Positions 19,828 through 28,530 of a stretch of 64,000 nucleotides of DNA are shown here, in pieces. This stretch comes from Clostridia bacterium (lineage in GTDB: Bacteria; Bacillota; Clostridia; Oscillospirales; CAG-272). The DNA lies in NCBI GenBank assembly GCA_017420755.1, contig JAFQOG010000008.1, forward strand, positions 19,180-83,179, given 5' to 3'. The first letter of the stretch is position 1. Every line of letters starts with the position of its first letter. Both the position numbers and the translations under genes were made by a program. Below the pieces are notes generated by a model that saw only the letters and a list, made by a program, of their open reading frames with translations, had not been told where the DNA came from and searched no databases.

Positions 19828-20694
19828 ATGAAAATAATAGATATTATCGGTTCGAGCACCCCTTCGCTTTCCTTTGAGGTTTTTCCGCCTAAAACAAGCG
19901 ATACCTTCGATACCGTAAAGGAGGCAATAGAGAAAATTGCCATCTTGAAGCCATCGTTTATGAGCGTTACATATGGCGCAGGCGGTGGAACTAGTGAGTT
20001 TACCGTATCACTGGCAAAGGATATTCAAGACAATTTTGGAGTCACTCCATTAGCACACCTAACCTGTATAAATTCTACAAAGGAAGATATTCAAAATCGT
20101 CTAATAGCTTTAAAGGAAGCAGGAATAGAAAATATTTTGGCTCTAAGAGGCGATATAACGCCGGAAAACAGGGATAAAATTAAATTTGATTATAGGCACG
20201 CAAACGAGCTTGTCGAGCAAATAAGAGCCTTTGGTGGCTTCTGTATTGGTGGCGCTTGCTATCCCGAGGGACACCCTGAATCACCAAGTCAGGCTGAAGA
20301 TATAAAAAGCCTAAAGTCCAAGGTTGATGCAGGCTGTCAATTTTTGACAACTCAAATGTTTTTTGATAATAACATTCTCTATAACTATATGTATAAAATA
20401 AGAGAGGCTGGCATTACTGTGCCGATTGTTGCGGGAGTTATGCCTGTTACAAATGTTAATCAAATAAAGAGGATTTGCTCGCTTTCAGGCACATATTTGC
20501 CACAACGCTTCAAGGCTATTGTTGATAGATACGCCTCAAATCCCAATGCTATGTGTCAGGCGGGTATTGCATATGCAACAGAGCAAATCATTGATTTGTA
20601 TGCAAACGGAATAAATGCAGTTCATGTTTATTCAATGAACAAGCCATATGTGGCTTTGAAAATTCAAGAAAATATATCGGAGATAATAAAGTGA
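19828..20694 (+). CDS. metF: 5,10-methylenetetrahydrofolate reductase
   Basis: This 288-residue TIM-barrel flavoenzyme makes 5-methyl-THF for methionine synthase. Diagnostic blocks are SFEVFPPK with the catalytic Glu, SVTYGAGGG, LAHLTCIN, NILALRGD, and CYPEGHPES near residue 150. It opens a three-gene operon: its stop overlaps the GTG start of the MetH activation protein by 4 nt (GTGA). AAAGGAGAG precedes the ATG. As in other clostridia, the electron donor may be something other than NADH; the window does not show this. Confidence 0.96.
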   Translation: MKIIDIIGSSTPSLSFEVFPPKTSDTFDTVKEAIEKIAILKPSFMSVTYGAGGGTSEFTVSLAKDIQDNFGVTPLAHLTCINSTKEDIQNRLIALKEAGIENILALRGDITPENRDKIKFDYRHANELVEQIRAFGGFCIGGACYPEGHPESPSQAEDIKSLKSKVDAGCQFLTTQMFFDNNILYNYMYKIREAGITVPIVAGVMPVTNVNQIKRICSLSGTYLPQRFKAIVDRYASNPNAMCQAGIAYATEQIIDLYANGINAVHVYSMNKPYVALKIQENISEIIK

Positions 20695-21284
20695 CAGAAA
20701 TTCGCACAATGTACATGGTTAACTGTCAAGATTTAAGAATAAATAAAAAAGAGGTTCTGGGATATTTAAGAGTTAGGGAATCAACTCCCGAAATCAACGC
20801 ATTAATCAATGAATGTATTGAGGAAATTTACAAAATCGCATCTCCTAGGGCAGTATTTATCGAAAGCAACATTGAGCTTTTAGATGATGATATAGTAAAA
20901 TTTGATTTTGCGACAGTGAAGAGCCATAGCCTATCCGTTAATTTAAAAAGATGCAAAAGCGTATATGTTTTTGCCGCAACACTTGGAATAGAGGTTGATA
21001 GGCTAATTGACAGATATTCAAAAATTCTTCAAGCAAAGGCGTCTGTTTGCCACGCGGTTGGCTCGGCATTAATTGAAAGCTTTTGCGATTATGTAAACGA
21101 AACCTTGACAAATGGCAAAAAATCGACCCGTAGATTTTCACCGGGATACGGAGACTTGGGCTTGGAGCATCAGGGCGTAGTTCTAAATGCACTTGACGCA
21201 GAGAGAAAAATAGGAATTATATTAAACGATTCGCTTTTAATGACGCCATCTAAAAGCGTAACCGCAATTATAGGAATAAAATAA
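20691..21284 (+). CDS. Stand-alone methionine synthase activation-domain protein
   Basis: This 197-residue protein corresponds to the C-terminal reactivation domain of full-length cobalamin-dependent methionine synthase. It shows RRFSPGYGDLGLEHQ and the terminal MTPSKSVTAIIG motif that binds S-adenosylmethionine. It should reductively remethylate cob(II)alamin in MetH in trans. The GTG start at 20691 overlaps the metF stop, with CGGAGA before it, and its own stop overlaps the metH ATG by 1 nt (TAATG). Tight coupling and the domain's absence from the adjacent MetH argue for a split enzyme. Confidence 0.9.
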   Translation: MTEIRTMYMVNCQDLRINKKEVLGYLRVRESTPEINALINECIEEIYKIASPRAVFIESNIELLDDDIVKFDFATVKSHSLSVNLKRCKSVYVFAATLGIEVDRLIDRYSKILQAKASVCHAVGSALIESFCDYVNETLTNGKKSTRRFSPGYGDLGLEHQGVVLNALDAERKIGIILNDSLLMTPSKSVTAIIGIK

Positions 21285-23641
21285 TGGATATTTTATCTAA
21301 ACTAAAAAACGATTACCTCTTTTTTGATGGAGGAATGGGAACTCTTCTTCAACAAAGAGGCTTAAAAATGGGCGTTTCTCCTGAGATGTGGAACATAACT
21401 CACTCAGACGAAATAACCGAAATTCACCGCTCGTATTTTGAGGCTGGAGCTAATGTGGTGACTACCAACACCTTTGGCGCAAATCCGTTAAAAATGGATA
21501 ATGTAGAAGAGGTTGTAAGGTGCGCTATCGCTAATGCTAAAAATGCTAAATTCGCTCCCGAACAATATATTGCACTTGATATAGGCCCAACAGGTAGGCT
21601 TTTAAAGCCACTGGGAGATCTTGATTTCGAGGATGCGGTAGAGGCATTTGCCACAACCGTAAGGGCATCAAAGGGACAGGGATGCGATCTTATAATTATA
21701 GAAACCATGAACGATCCCTATGAGCTAAAGGCAGCAATCCTTGCATGCAAGGAAAACTCTGATTTGCCAATTTTTGCTACATTTGTTCTTGATGAAAAGG
21801 GAAAAACGATGACGGGATGCGACATTGATGCTATGGTAGCAATGCTTGAAGGACTCGGTGTTAGCGCCCTTGGTGTGAATTGCTCCCTTGGTGCGGATAA
21901 GCTGAAAAAATTCGTGCCTAGAATCATAGAACGCGCATCTGTTCCTGTTGTTGTAAATCCAAATGCTGGAATGCCTTGTGTTCACGAGGGAAGGACATGC
22001 TTTGATAGCACCCCCGAGGAGTTTCTAAAAAATATGTTGGAAATCGCCGAAATGGGTGCAAGAGTGCTTGGTGGCTGTTGCGGAACAACCCCTGAATATA
22101 TAAGACTTGTCACCTCTGCGCTCAAGGGAAAAGCACCGAAAGCCATAGAAAAGAAGGGAATAACTGTTGTTTCATCTTATTCTAAGGCATGTACCTTTGA
22201 GAACAAGGTAATCCTTATAGGTGAAAGAATCAATCCAACAGGAAAGCCAAAGCTAAAAACGGCTCTTCGCGAAAATAATATAAATTATTTAATAGGCGAG
22301 GCAATAGGACAAGAGGAGCATGGCGCTGATATGCTCGATGTCAATGTAGGACTTCCCGAAATTGACGAGGTACAGATGCTAACTGATGCGACAACGGAAA
22401 TTCAAAGCGTTACCTCATTACCTCTTCAGCTAGATACATCTAATCCCATGGCTCTTGAAAAAGCGATGCGTATCTATAACGGAAAGCCACTTGTGAATTC
22501 TGTTAATGGCAAGGAGCAATCAATTACTGAAATATTGCCACTTGTTGCAAAATATGGCGGAGCTGTAATCGCCCTTACTCTTGACGAAAACGGAATTCCA
22601 AGCACAGCACAGGGAAGATACGAAATTGCAAGGAAAATAGTAGAGCGTGCGCTTGAATATGGGATTGATAAAAAGGATATAATTGTTGACCCGCTTTGCC
22701 TTACTGTAAGCTCTGATTCAAATGCTCCAAGAGTAACACTTGATGCAATTAAATTAATAAAAGAAAAGCTAGGAGTAAGAGTATCTCTTGGAATATCTAA
22801 TGTTTCATTTGGTCTTCCAAATAGAGATTATGTCACATCTACCTTCTTTGCTCTCGCACTTCAAAATGGCTTAGATGCGGTTATTATGAATCCGTACTCT
22901 AATGAAATGATGAAGATATATTATTCCTATAATGCGCTTGCCGGAATTGACATTGCTTGCGAAAAATATATCGCATTCGCATCTAGTGCCGATAGCGTGG
23001 CAACAGCTACGCCATCTGACAAAGCGCTAACGCTCAAGGATGCTATTATTAAGGGCTTAAGGGTGGAGGCAAGAGAACTTACAAAAGTGCTTATTTTAGA
23101 CACACCCCCCTTGGAAATAGTAAATAATCACATAATACCTGCGCTTGATATTGTAGGTGCAAATTATGAAAAGGGCATCTCGTTTTTGCCACAGCTTTTA
23201 ATGAGTGCAGAAACTGCCAATGTGGCCTTTGAGGTTGTAAGAGAAAAAATCCCCGCCGATACAGGTGTTGGCAAGGGCGGATTTATAATAGCCACTGTAA
23301 AGGGCGATATTCACGATATTGGAAAAAATATTGTGAAGGTGATTTTGCAAAATTATGGATACAGGGTTCACGATTTGGGTAAGGATGTATCTGCGGAGGC
23401 TATTCTTGATGCGGTGAAGAGAACAGGGATAAAGCTAGTAGGCCTTTCCGCTCTCATGACAACCACCGTTCCATCAATGGAGGCTACAATTAAGCTTTTG
23501 AAGGAATATGACCCTGAAATTAGAGTAATAGTTGGTGGAGCTGTTTTAACTGTCGAGTATGCCGAAATGATAAAGGCAGGTAAATATGCAAGGGATGCAA
23601 TGGAAACGGTAAGATATACTCAAGAGTATTATGGCGCTTAA
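21284..23641 (+). CDS. metH: Cobalamin-dependent methionine synthase lacking the activation domain
   Basis: This 785-residue enzyme transfers a methyl group from 5-methyl-THF via cobalamin to homocysteine. It has the homocysteine-binding barrel (zinc ligands Cys200, Cys265, Cys266 in GVNCSLG and GGCCGTTP), the pterin-binding barrel (ADMLDVNVGLPEIDE), a cap region, and a B12-binding Rossmann domain with axial His677 in GDIHDIGKN. It ends right after the B12 domain, whereas the E. coli enzyme (about 1,227 residues) continues with the activation domain. That function is encoded by the preceding gene. Confidence 0.95.
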   Translation: MDILSKLKNDYLFFDGGMGTLLQQRGLKMGVSPEMWNITHSDEITEIHRSYFEAGANVVTTNTFGANPLKMDNVEEVVRCAIANAKNAKFAPEQYIALDIGPTGRLLKPLGDLDFEDAVEAFATTVRASKGQGCDLIIIETMNDPYELKAAILACKENSDLPIFATFVLDEKGKTMTGCDIDAMVAMLEGLGVSALGVNCSLGADKLKKFVPRIIERASVPVVVNPNAGMPCVHEGRTCFDSTPEEFLKNMLEIAEMGARVLGGCCGTTPEYIRLVTSALKGKAPKAIEKKGITVVSSYSKACTFENKVILIGERINPTGKPKLKTALRENNINYLIGEAIGQEEHGADMLDVNVGLPEIDEVQMLTDATTEIQSVTSLPLQLDTSNPMALEKAMRIYNGKPLVNSVNGKEQSITEILPLVAKYGGAVIALTLDENGIPSTAQGRYEIARKIVERALEYGIDKKDIIVDPLCLTVSSDSNAPRVTLDAIKLIKEKLGVRVSLGISNVSFGLPNRDYVTSTFFALALQNGLDAVIMNPYSNEMMKIYYSYNALAGIDIACEKYIAFASSADSVATATPSDKALTLKDAIIKGLRVEARELTKVLILDTPPLEIVNNHIIPALDIVGANYEKGISFLPQLLMSAETANVAFEVVREKIPADTGVGKGGFIIATVKGDIHDIGKNIVKVILQNYGYRVHDLGKDVSAEAILDAVKRTGIKLVGLSALMTTTVPSMEATIKLLKEYDPEIRVIVGGAVLTVEYAEMIKAGKYARDAMETVRYTQEYYGA

Positions 23642-23683
23642 AACGCTCACATCCCCCATTATTTTTTGAAAATAGGAGAATTT

Positions 23684-23980
23684 ATGGAAAGCTTTACAAT
23701 ATGTGTTATTTATAAGGCAAAAAGCGCACAAGCAAGAGAAGAGTTCCTTTGTGAGCTTGCAAGCTCCGGATGCCTTGATAAAATAAGAGCAGAGGATGGT
23801 TGCTTGAAATATGAATATTATTTTTCCACCGAGGATAACGCAAAGCTTGTATTGTTCGAGGAATGGAGAGATAAGGAATGCCAAAAAATACATATGACAC
23901 AGCCTCATATGTCGCTCGCTATGCAAATCAAAGGAAAGTATATCGAAAGCGCTACTCTTAAAGAAGTCAAAATTATATAA
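23684..23980 (+). CDS. Antibiotic-biosynthesis-monooxygenase (ABM) domain protein
   Basis: This 98-residue protein fits the dimeric alpha+beta barrel fold: ICVIYKAKSAQAREEFLCEL, DGCLKYEYYFSTEDNAKLVLFEEW, then KIHMTQPHM. Relatives include YgiN- and heme-degrading-type enzymes, but many have unknown substrates and none can be assigned. AATAGGAG before the ATG at 23684 sets the start; an in-frame TTG six codons upstream precedes the Shine-Dalgarno. It lies 42 nt after metH and may be cotranscribed. Confidence 0.8.
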   Translation: MESFTICVIYKAKSAQAREEFLCELASSGCLDKIRAEDGCLKYEYYFSTEDNAKLVLFEEWRDKECQKIHMTQPHMSLAMQIKGKYIESATLKEVKII

Positions 23981-23984
23981 AACA

Positions 23985-24012
23985 AAAAGCCGAGGAAAAC
24001 CTCGGCTTTTTA
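23985..24012. terminator. Bidirectional terminator between the ABM gene and the anti-sigma gene
   Basis: AAAAGCCGAGG and CCTCGGCTTTT form an 11-bp stem with an AAAA loop; T-runs occur on both strands. Confidence 0.9.
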
Positions 24013-24014
24013 AA

Positions 24015-24590
24015 TTATGTGTTGCTTTGTGGTGGAGTTATGATAAAATCAAAGTCTATTTTATCAATAGCTCCCGATACATATTCGGAGCTTCGATATA
24101 AATAATATCCACTTTCGCCGTTGAATTTTACAGCGATAGCCTTGCTAGACTCGATTCCTACAATGGAATAAAACTCAACCTCTTCATTGTATTCCTTGTC
24201 GTTTATCTCGTCATATCCGACAGCATATCCCTCTCCCAAAAGCGCATCAAGCTTGCTTTTGTCAACAGAAACCTTCGCAGTAGAGTAGCTTATATCATTA
24301 AAGGAAAGAGTAGGGTATTTTTCGTATATTGAGCGATCCTTCCAAGGAGTTTCATTTCCTTGCTTATCCTGTTCAACAAATTCTATTCCATTGTCTAGAT
24401 TTTCTACATCTGGTGCGAAAATCAATGGCAAAAGCAATATCGCAGAAACAATCACAATGGCAATTGAAGCGCAAAGACCGCCTATTTTAAATAGCTTTTT
24501 CTTAAAAAATGGAGTATAAGAATAGCTATTAGCCTCTTGAACAAGCTTGTCATCAAGCTCGTTTGTAAGCTCATATATGGATTTACTCAA
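24015..24590 (-). CDS. Probable membrane anti-sigma factor
   Basis: This protein of about 191 residues has an N-terminal cytoplasmic part of some 30 residues, one transmembrane segment (GGLCASIAIVIVSAILLLPL, about residues 37-57) and an extracytoplasmic domain with no recognised family. The layout and its overlap with an upstream ECF sigma gene suggest it is the cognate anti-sigma factor. The likely start is a TTG at 24590, 8 nt from GGGAGGG; another TTG at 24596 is too close to that site. The start overlaps the sigma stop by 8 nt, giving translational coupling. No zinc-binding anti-sigma motif is visible. Confidence 0.65.
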   Translation of the reverse strand: MSKSIYELTNELDDKLVQEANSYSYTPFFKKKLFKIGGLCASIAIVIVSAILLLPLIFAPDVENLDNGIEFVEQDKQGNETPWKDRSIYEKYPTLSFNDISYSTAKVSVDKSKLDALLGEGYAVGYDEINDKEYNEEVEFYSIVGIESSKAIAVKFNGESGYYLYRSSEYVSGAIDKIDFDFIITPPQSNT

Positions 24591-25146
24591 TTTCAAACCC
24601 TCCCTTCTGTAATTCTATTTTTAGCTTTTCACGAAGACGATATAAGATAACCTTAACATTGTTAGGCGAAAGCTTCATTCTGTGTGCAATATCCTCTATG
24701 CTATCAAGATACCAATATTTTCTAACAAAGATAATTCTCTTTGTTTTTGATAGAGAAGAAACAAATTTGTTAATAATTTCCCTTATCGCGCTTGCAAATA
24801 TTTCGTCCTCAACTGAGTCGGGCGAGGAAATTCTAAAATCAAAATCATCAATGCTCTCGATCTCGGTAGCACCACCGCGCTTTTGTGCAGTATTGGCTTG
24901 AAGACGATTAAGAGAAATGTTTCTTATTATTTTGCCACAGTAAGCCTTTAAGTTATCTGGGGAGTTGGGCGGAATGGTTTTCCATACGCCATTTAGCATA
25001 TCGTTTAAGCATTCCTCTGCATCTTCATTGCTTCCTAATATTCCATAAGCAATAGAATAGCAGTAAGAGCGATAGCTTTTTGTGAGCTCATTTATCGCAT
25101 TCTCATCTCTTTCGTAAAGCATTGCGATAATTTGCGCATCGGTCAT
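24583..25146 (-). CDS. ECF-type RNA polymerase sigma factor
   Basis: This 187-residue protein has sigma region 2 (YCYSIAYGILGSNEDAEECLNDMLNGVW, about residues 28-56) and region 4 (LSKTKRIIFVRKYWYLDSIEDIAHRMKLSPNNVKVILYRLREKLK, about 132-176). Its AGGAGGT site gives a clear ATG start. The next gene downstream encodes a single-pass membrane protein, the expected anti-sigma factor. A GTAACC-16 nt-GTC arrangement 40-65 nt upstream resembles ECF-type promoters and suggests autoregulation. The inducing signal is unknown; envelope stress is usual for such pairs. Confidence 0.88.
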   Translation of the reverse strand: MTDAQIIAMLYERDENAINELTKSYRSYCYSIAYGILGSNEDAEECLNDMLNGVWKTIPPNSPDNLKAYCGKIIRNISLNRLQANTAQKRGGATEIESIDDFDFRISSPDSVEDEIFASAIREIINKFVSSLSKTKRIIFVRKYWYLDSIEDIAHRMKLSPNNVKVILYRLREKLKIELQKGGFEIE

Positions 25147-25186
25147 AGAAACCTCCTTCCCCGTAATTAAAAGCTCTAATTAAATA

Positions 25187-25211
25187 GACAAACAAAAATT
25201 AAAGTGGTTAC
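25187..25211 (-). promoter_or_regulatory. Candidate ECF-type autoregulatory promoter
   Basis: On the minus strand GTAACC (25206-25211) and GTC (25187-25189) are 16 nt apart, a spacing and composition typical of promoters read by ECF sigma factors. Confidence 0.5.
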
Positions 25212-25238
25212 GAAAAAATTTAAAAAAATTAGAAAAAT

Positions 25239-26471
25239 TCAATGCTTCTTTTTAATACTGTCCCAATAAGCCTTTGCAGCCTGCTCAGTTTTGTTTTCAC
25301 CATAGGTATAATAGATAGCATTTCTTAAGTCATCAGGCAAATATTGCTGATCAACCCAATCGAACGGATAATCGTGAGGATATTTATAGCCCTTGAACAA
25401 TGGTGCTCTTAGGTGAAGAGGAATGGTGTTACCCTTGCCCAAATTAATATCCTCCGTTGCCTTGTTAATGGCCATATAAGCGCTATTAGACTTAGGAGCA
25501 GTCGCAAGCATTATAGCGCAATTCGCAAGTGGAATTTTCGCCTCCGGGAGTCCAAGCTCTCTTGCAGTACAACAAAGAGCATAGGTTATTTGTGATGCCT
25601 GTGGATAGGCAAGCCCTATATCCTCTGATGCGATAACCTGTAAGCGTCTGCATGCGGAAATAATATCTCCACCCTCGAGAAGCTTTGCAAGATAAAATAC
25701 TGCAGCGTCAGGGTCAGAGCCTCGAATGGATTTTTGAAGTCCGGATAGTAGGTTGTAATGAACATCGTCGTTGCGATCAAAAGCACCCGCCGCAACAGAT
25801 GGAATAAATTCTGATGCGATTTCCTTTGTGATTAAATCATCACACGCATAAAAAGCACCCTCTAAAAGCGTTAACGCATGGCGCACATCACCACCGGAGC
25901 ACGATGCAAGATATTCAAGCGCATCCTCCTCGTAGCCCTTATTAAGAGATAACTCCTCGTTCATAGCAGAAATAGCTCTTTTCAAAACAGGAACTATTTC
26001 ATTTGGAGCAACTCTTTTAAACTCAAAAACAGAGCATCGAGAAAGAAGAGCATCGTATATATAAAAGTATGGATTTTCAGTTGTAGATGCAATGAGAGTA
26101 ACACGGCCATCCTCAATATATTCAAGCAAGGATTGCTGTTGCTTTTTGTTGAAATATTGAATTTCATCAAGATATAGCAAAATTCCGTTAGATGAAAAAA
26201 TAGAACCTGATTGGGCAACTACATCCTTTATATCGGAAAGAGAAGCAGTTGTAGCATTTAGCTTAAAAAGCTCCATTCCCGAATTTTGAGCGATTATGTT
26301 TGCGACAGTAGTTTTTCCTGTGCCGGGAGGACCGAAAAATATCATGTTCGTAATTCTCCCTGAGCCTACCATTCTGCGAATTATTCCATTTTTAGATATA
26401 AGATGAGCTTGTCCCGCAATCTCGTCAAACGAGGTTGGTCGTAGCTTGTCTGCAATCGGTTGGTTAGTCAT
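25239..26471 (-). CDS. rarA: Replication-associated recombination protein A (AAA+ ATPase)
   Basis: This 410-residue protein of the RarA/MgsA/WRNIP1 family acts at stalled replication forks. It shows the family start PIADKLRPTSFDEIAGQAHL, Walker A FGPPGTGKTT, Walker B LYLDEIQYFNKKQQ, sensor 1 STTENPYF, and a C-terminal tetramerisation region (IKGSDPDAA-like IRGSDPDAAVFYLAKLLEGG, AYMAINKA, GYKYPHDYP). The ATG at 26471 follows AAGAGGT. A longer frame to 26540 overlaps the -35 box of its own promoter and is rejected. It is a single gene, divergent from the M50 unit. Confidence 0.95.
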   Translation of the reverse strand: MTNQPIADKLRPTSFDEIAGQAHLISKNGIIRRMVGSGRITNMIFFGPPGTGKTTVANIIAQNSGMELFKLNATTASLSDIKDVVAQSGSIFSSNGILLYLDEIQYFNKKQQQSLLEYIEDGRVTLIASTTENPYFYIYDALLSRCSVFEFKRVAPNEIVPVLKRAISAMNEELSLNKGYEEDALEYLASCSGGDVRHALTLLEGAFYACDDLITKEIASEFIPSVAAGAFDRNDDVHYNLLSGLQKSIRGSDPDAAVFYLAKLLEGGDIISACRRLQVIASEDIGLAYPQASQITYALCCTARELGLPEAKIPLANCAIMLATAPKSNSAYMAINKATEDINLGKGNTIPLHLRAPLFKGYKYPHDYPFDWVDQQYLPDDLRNAIYYTYGENKTEQAAKAYWDSIKKKH

Positions 26472-26511
26472 AAAAAAACCTCTTTTCAAATTTGGCATAA
26501 GCCCTTTTGAT

Positions 26512-26540
26512 ATTTTATCATAGATTTCGCAAAAAATCAA
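26512..26540 (-). promoter_or_regulatory. SigA-type promoter of rarA
   Basis: On the minus strand TTGATT (26535-26540) and TAAAAT (26512-26517) have a 17-nt spacer. Confidence 0.72.
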
Positions 26541-26575
26541 TATAAATATATTATGATTTTAAAAAGGAGAGGCTT

Positions 26576-26698
26576 ATGGAGACCTTTTATACCATAAATT
26601 CACCAAACCAATATGTAGGAAAATACATGAAAAACAACGAAAAAATTCCAATTTTTGCCAAGCTTTTGGAAGAAGGTTGGAGCGAAATTAATGGATAA
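26576..26698 (+). CDS. 40-residue ORF coupled to the M50 protease gene
   Basis: This short frame begins METFYTINSPNQYVGKYM and ends LLEEGWSEING. It has a strong Shine-Dalgarno (AAGGAGAGG at about 26564-26572) ahead of its ATG. Its stop codon overlaps the start of the downstream protease gene (ATGGATAA, 8 nt), the arrangement expected for translational coupling. The product is soluble, with a mixed charged/aromatic composition, and matches no family I recognise. Coding status is inferred from the ribosome binding site and overlap. It could be a leader peptide controlling the protease or a partner protein. Confidence 0.6.
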   Translation: METFYTINSPNQYVGKYMKNNEKIPIFAKLLEEGWSEING

Positions 26699-27266
26699 AA
26701 TAGGAGAAAAAATAGGCTTTTTAGCAGTGCTTTTAACAATGATGAGCATCTCGTCATCTCCGTATCCTATGATGCTGATTTTGGCATACATAATTCATGA
26801 GCTAGGGCACATAATTATAGCCAAAATCAACCACATTCCAATGCGAAAATTCAAAATAGGCTCGTTTCGCTTAAGCCTGTCCTATGATTGCTCAGGCGTG
26901 CCATATAAAAAAGAACTTTTTGTATGTCTGGGAGGAATAGCCTTTAATTTGCTTTTCGCCTCTCTTATGGCGATTTTAAAACTTTATAAATATGATAGCA
27001 TAAGCTTTTTTATTTTGTGCAATTTGTCCCTTGCGCTCATGAATTTATACCCCGTTTCTACCTTGGATGGAGGTGGAATCCTCAAGTGCTTGCTCATGAT
27101 GCTTTTTGATGCTGAAAAGGCAGAAAAAATCTCAAAAATTATATCGCTAATTGCCGTTTTTATTCTGTGGCTTTGCGCAGTATATTTACAGCTCGTTTTC
27201 GATTCAAATATCTCAATGCTTTTTATTTCGATTTTTCTTTTGATAGAACTTTGCTTTTCATGCTAA
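26691..27266 (+). CDS. M50-family intramembrane metalloprotease (site-2-protease-like)
   Basis: This protein of about 191 residues has a hydrophobic N-terminus, the zinc motif HELGH at residues 36-40 in a membrane segment, and the second S2P motif LYPVSTLDGGGIL (LDGGG at 125-129). Further membrane segments lie at about 77-98, 105-120 and 140-185. It resembles short SpoIVFB-like proteases without PDZ or CBS domains. The ATG at 26691 is chosen because it overlaps the end of the upstream 40-codon ORF; an in-frame TTG at 26655 has no ribosome binding site. The substrate is unknown. A role in processing a membrane-bound regulator is possible. Confidence 0.85.
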   Translation: MDKIGEKIGFLAVLLTMMSISSSPYPMMLILAYIIHELGHIIIAKINHIPMRKFKIGSFRLSLSYDCSGVPYKKELFVCLGGIAFNLLFASLMAILKLYKYDSISFFILCNLSLALMNLYPVSTLDGGGILKCLLMMLFDAEKAEKISKIISLIAVFILWLCAVYLQLVFDSNISMLFISIFLLIELCFSC

Positions 27267-27294
27267 AAAAATTTATAATATTTTTAAAAATCTA

Positions 27295-27323
27295 TTGCAC
27301 ATTTCTATAATATCTGTTATAAT
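27295..27323 (+). promoter_or_regulatory. SigA-type promoter of the pot operon
   Basis: TTGCAC (27295-27300) and TATAAT (27318-27323) have a 17-nt spacer. The leader is about 75 nt. Confidence 0.78.
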
Positions 27324-27403
27324 TCAAATTGATTTACTAGCAAGTACGAAAAAAGAAGATTTTTGTAAATGTAGGTCAAATCTATGAAAGAACGGGGATA
27401 GAA

Positions 27404-28525
27404 ATGAACGAAAAAAAGATCATTGAGTTAAAAGGCGTTGCTAAATCCTTTGACGGAGAAATCATTCTCGACAACATCGATCTCGATGTTCATGAAAAGG
27501 AATTTATGACATTACTTGGCCCTTCCGGATGTGGAAAGACCACTACCTTGCGTATCATCGCGGGATTTGTTACTCCTGATAGTGGAGAGGTAATGTTCGA
27601 TGGTGAACTAATTAACGATTTACCACCGTACAAGCGTTCGGTAAACACCGTATTCCAAAAATACGCGCTGTTTCCGCATCTTAATGTTTACGAAAACATT
27701 GCTTTTGCTCTTCGATTGAAAAAGGTATCAGAAGAAGAAATTTATGAGCGTGTAGAGGAAATGCTCACTATGGTTAACTTAAGGGGCTTTGAAAAAAGAG
27801 ATGTCAACTTGCTCTCAGGTGGCCAACAGCAAAGAGTAGCTATCGCTCGTGCTCTAATTAATAAACCAAGGGTTCTTTTGCTTGACGAGCCTCTCGGAGC
27901 GCTAGATTTGAAGCTTCGTAAGGATATGCAGAACGAGCTCAAAAATATTCAAAGAAAAACAGGCATAACATTTATATATGTAACTCACGATCAAGAGGAG
28001 GCTCTTAGTATGTCTGATACCGTTGTCGTTATGGCAAACGGAAAAATTCAGCAAATTGGAACTCCTACCGATATTTATAATGAGCCACAAAACGCTTTTG
28101 TTGCCGACTTTATCGGTGAGAGTAACATAATAGATGGTGTTATGCTTGATGACTATAAAGTAAAATTCTCAGGTCAAGAATTTGAATGTCTTGATAAGGG
28201 CTTTTCTAAGAATGAGCCTGTTGATGTTGTAGTGCGTCCTGAGGATGTCGATGTTGTTTCTCCTGAAAAGGGAATGCTTTGTGGCGTAGTTGACTCTGTA
28301 ACCTTTAAGGGCGTTCACTATGAAATTATTGTAACCATCAATAATTTCAAATGGATGATTCAATCAACCGACTATGTCGCTCCAACACAAAGCATAGGCT
28401 TGTATATTGAGCCTGATGCAATTCATATAATGAAAAAATCCGAATATTCAAATATGTTTGGAGATTACTCGTCCTTTAGTGATGAGTTGGATAGATTATC
28501 TGACGCAACCGAGGAGGAAGAGTAA
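27404..28525 (+). CDS. potA: Spermidine/putrescine ABC transporter ATP-binding protein
   Basis: This 373-residue ABC ATPase has Walker [10 protein letters not shown], signature [16 protein letters not shown], Walker [13 protein letters not shown]-loop VTHDQEEAL and a C-terminal TOBE-like domain from about residue 240. The segment [26 protein letters not shown] is typical of PotA. It energises polyamine import with the two downstream membrane genes. GGGGAT lies before the ATG. The gene ends 5 nt before potB starts, and its final acidic codons supply the Shine-Dalgarno for potB. Confidence 0.93.
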   Translation: MNEKKIIELKGVAKSFDGEIILDNIDLDVHEKEFMTLLGPSGCGKTTTLRIIAGFVTPDSGEVMFDGELINDLPPYKRSVNTVFQKYALFPHLNVYENIAFALRLKKVSEEEIYERVEEMLTMVNLRGFEKRDVNLLSGGQQQRVAIARALINKPRVLLLDEPLGALDLKLRKDMQNELKNIQRKTGITFIYVTHDQEEALSMSDTVVVMANGKIQQIGTPTDIYNEPQNAFVADFIGESNIIDGVMLDDYKVKFSGQEFECLDKGFSKNEPVDVVVRPEDVDVVSPEKGMLCGVVDSVTFKGVHYEIIVTINNFKWMIQSTDYVAPTQSIGLYIEPDAIHIMKKSEYSNMFGDYSSFSDELDRLSDATEEEE

Positions 28526-28530
28526 AGACA

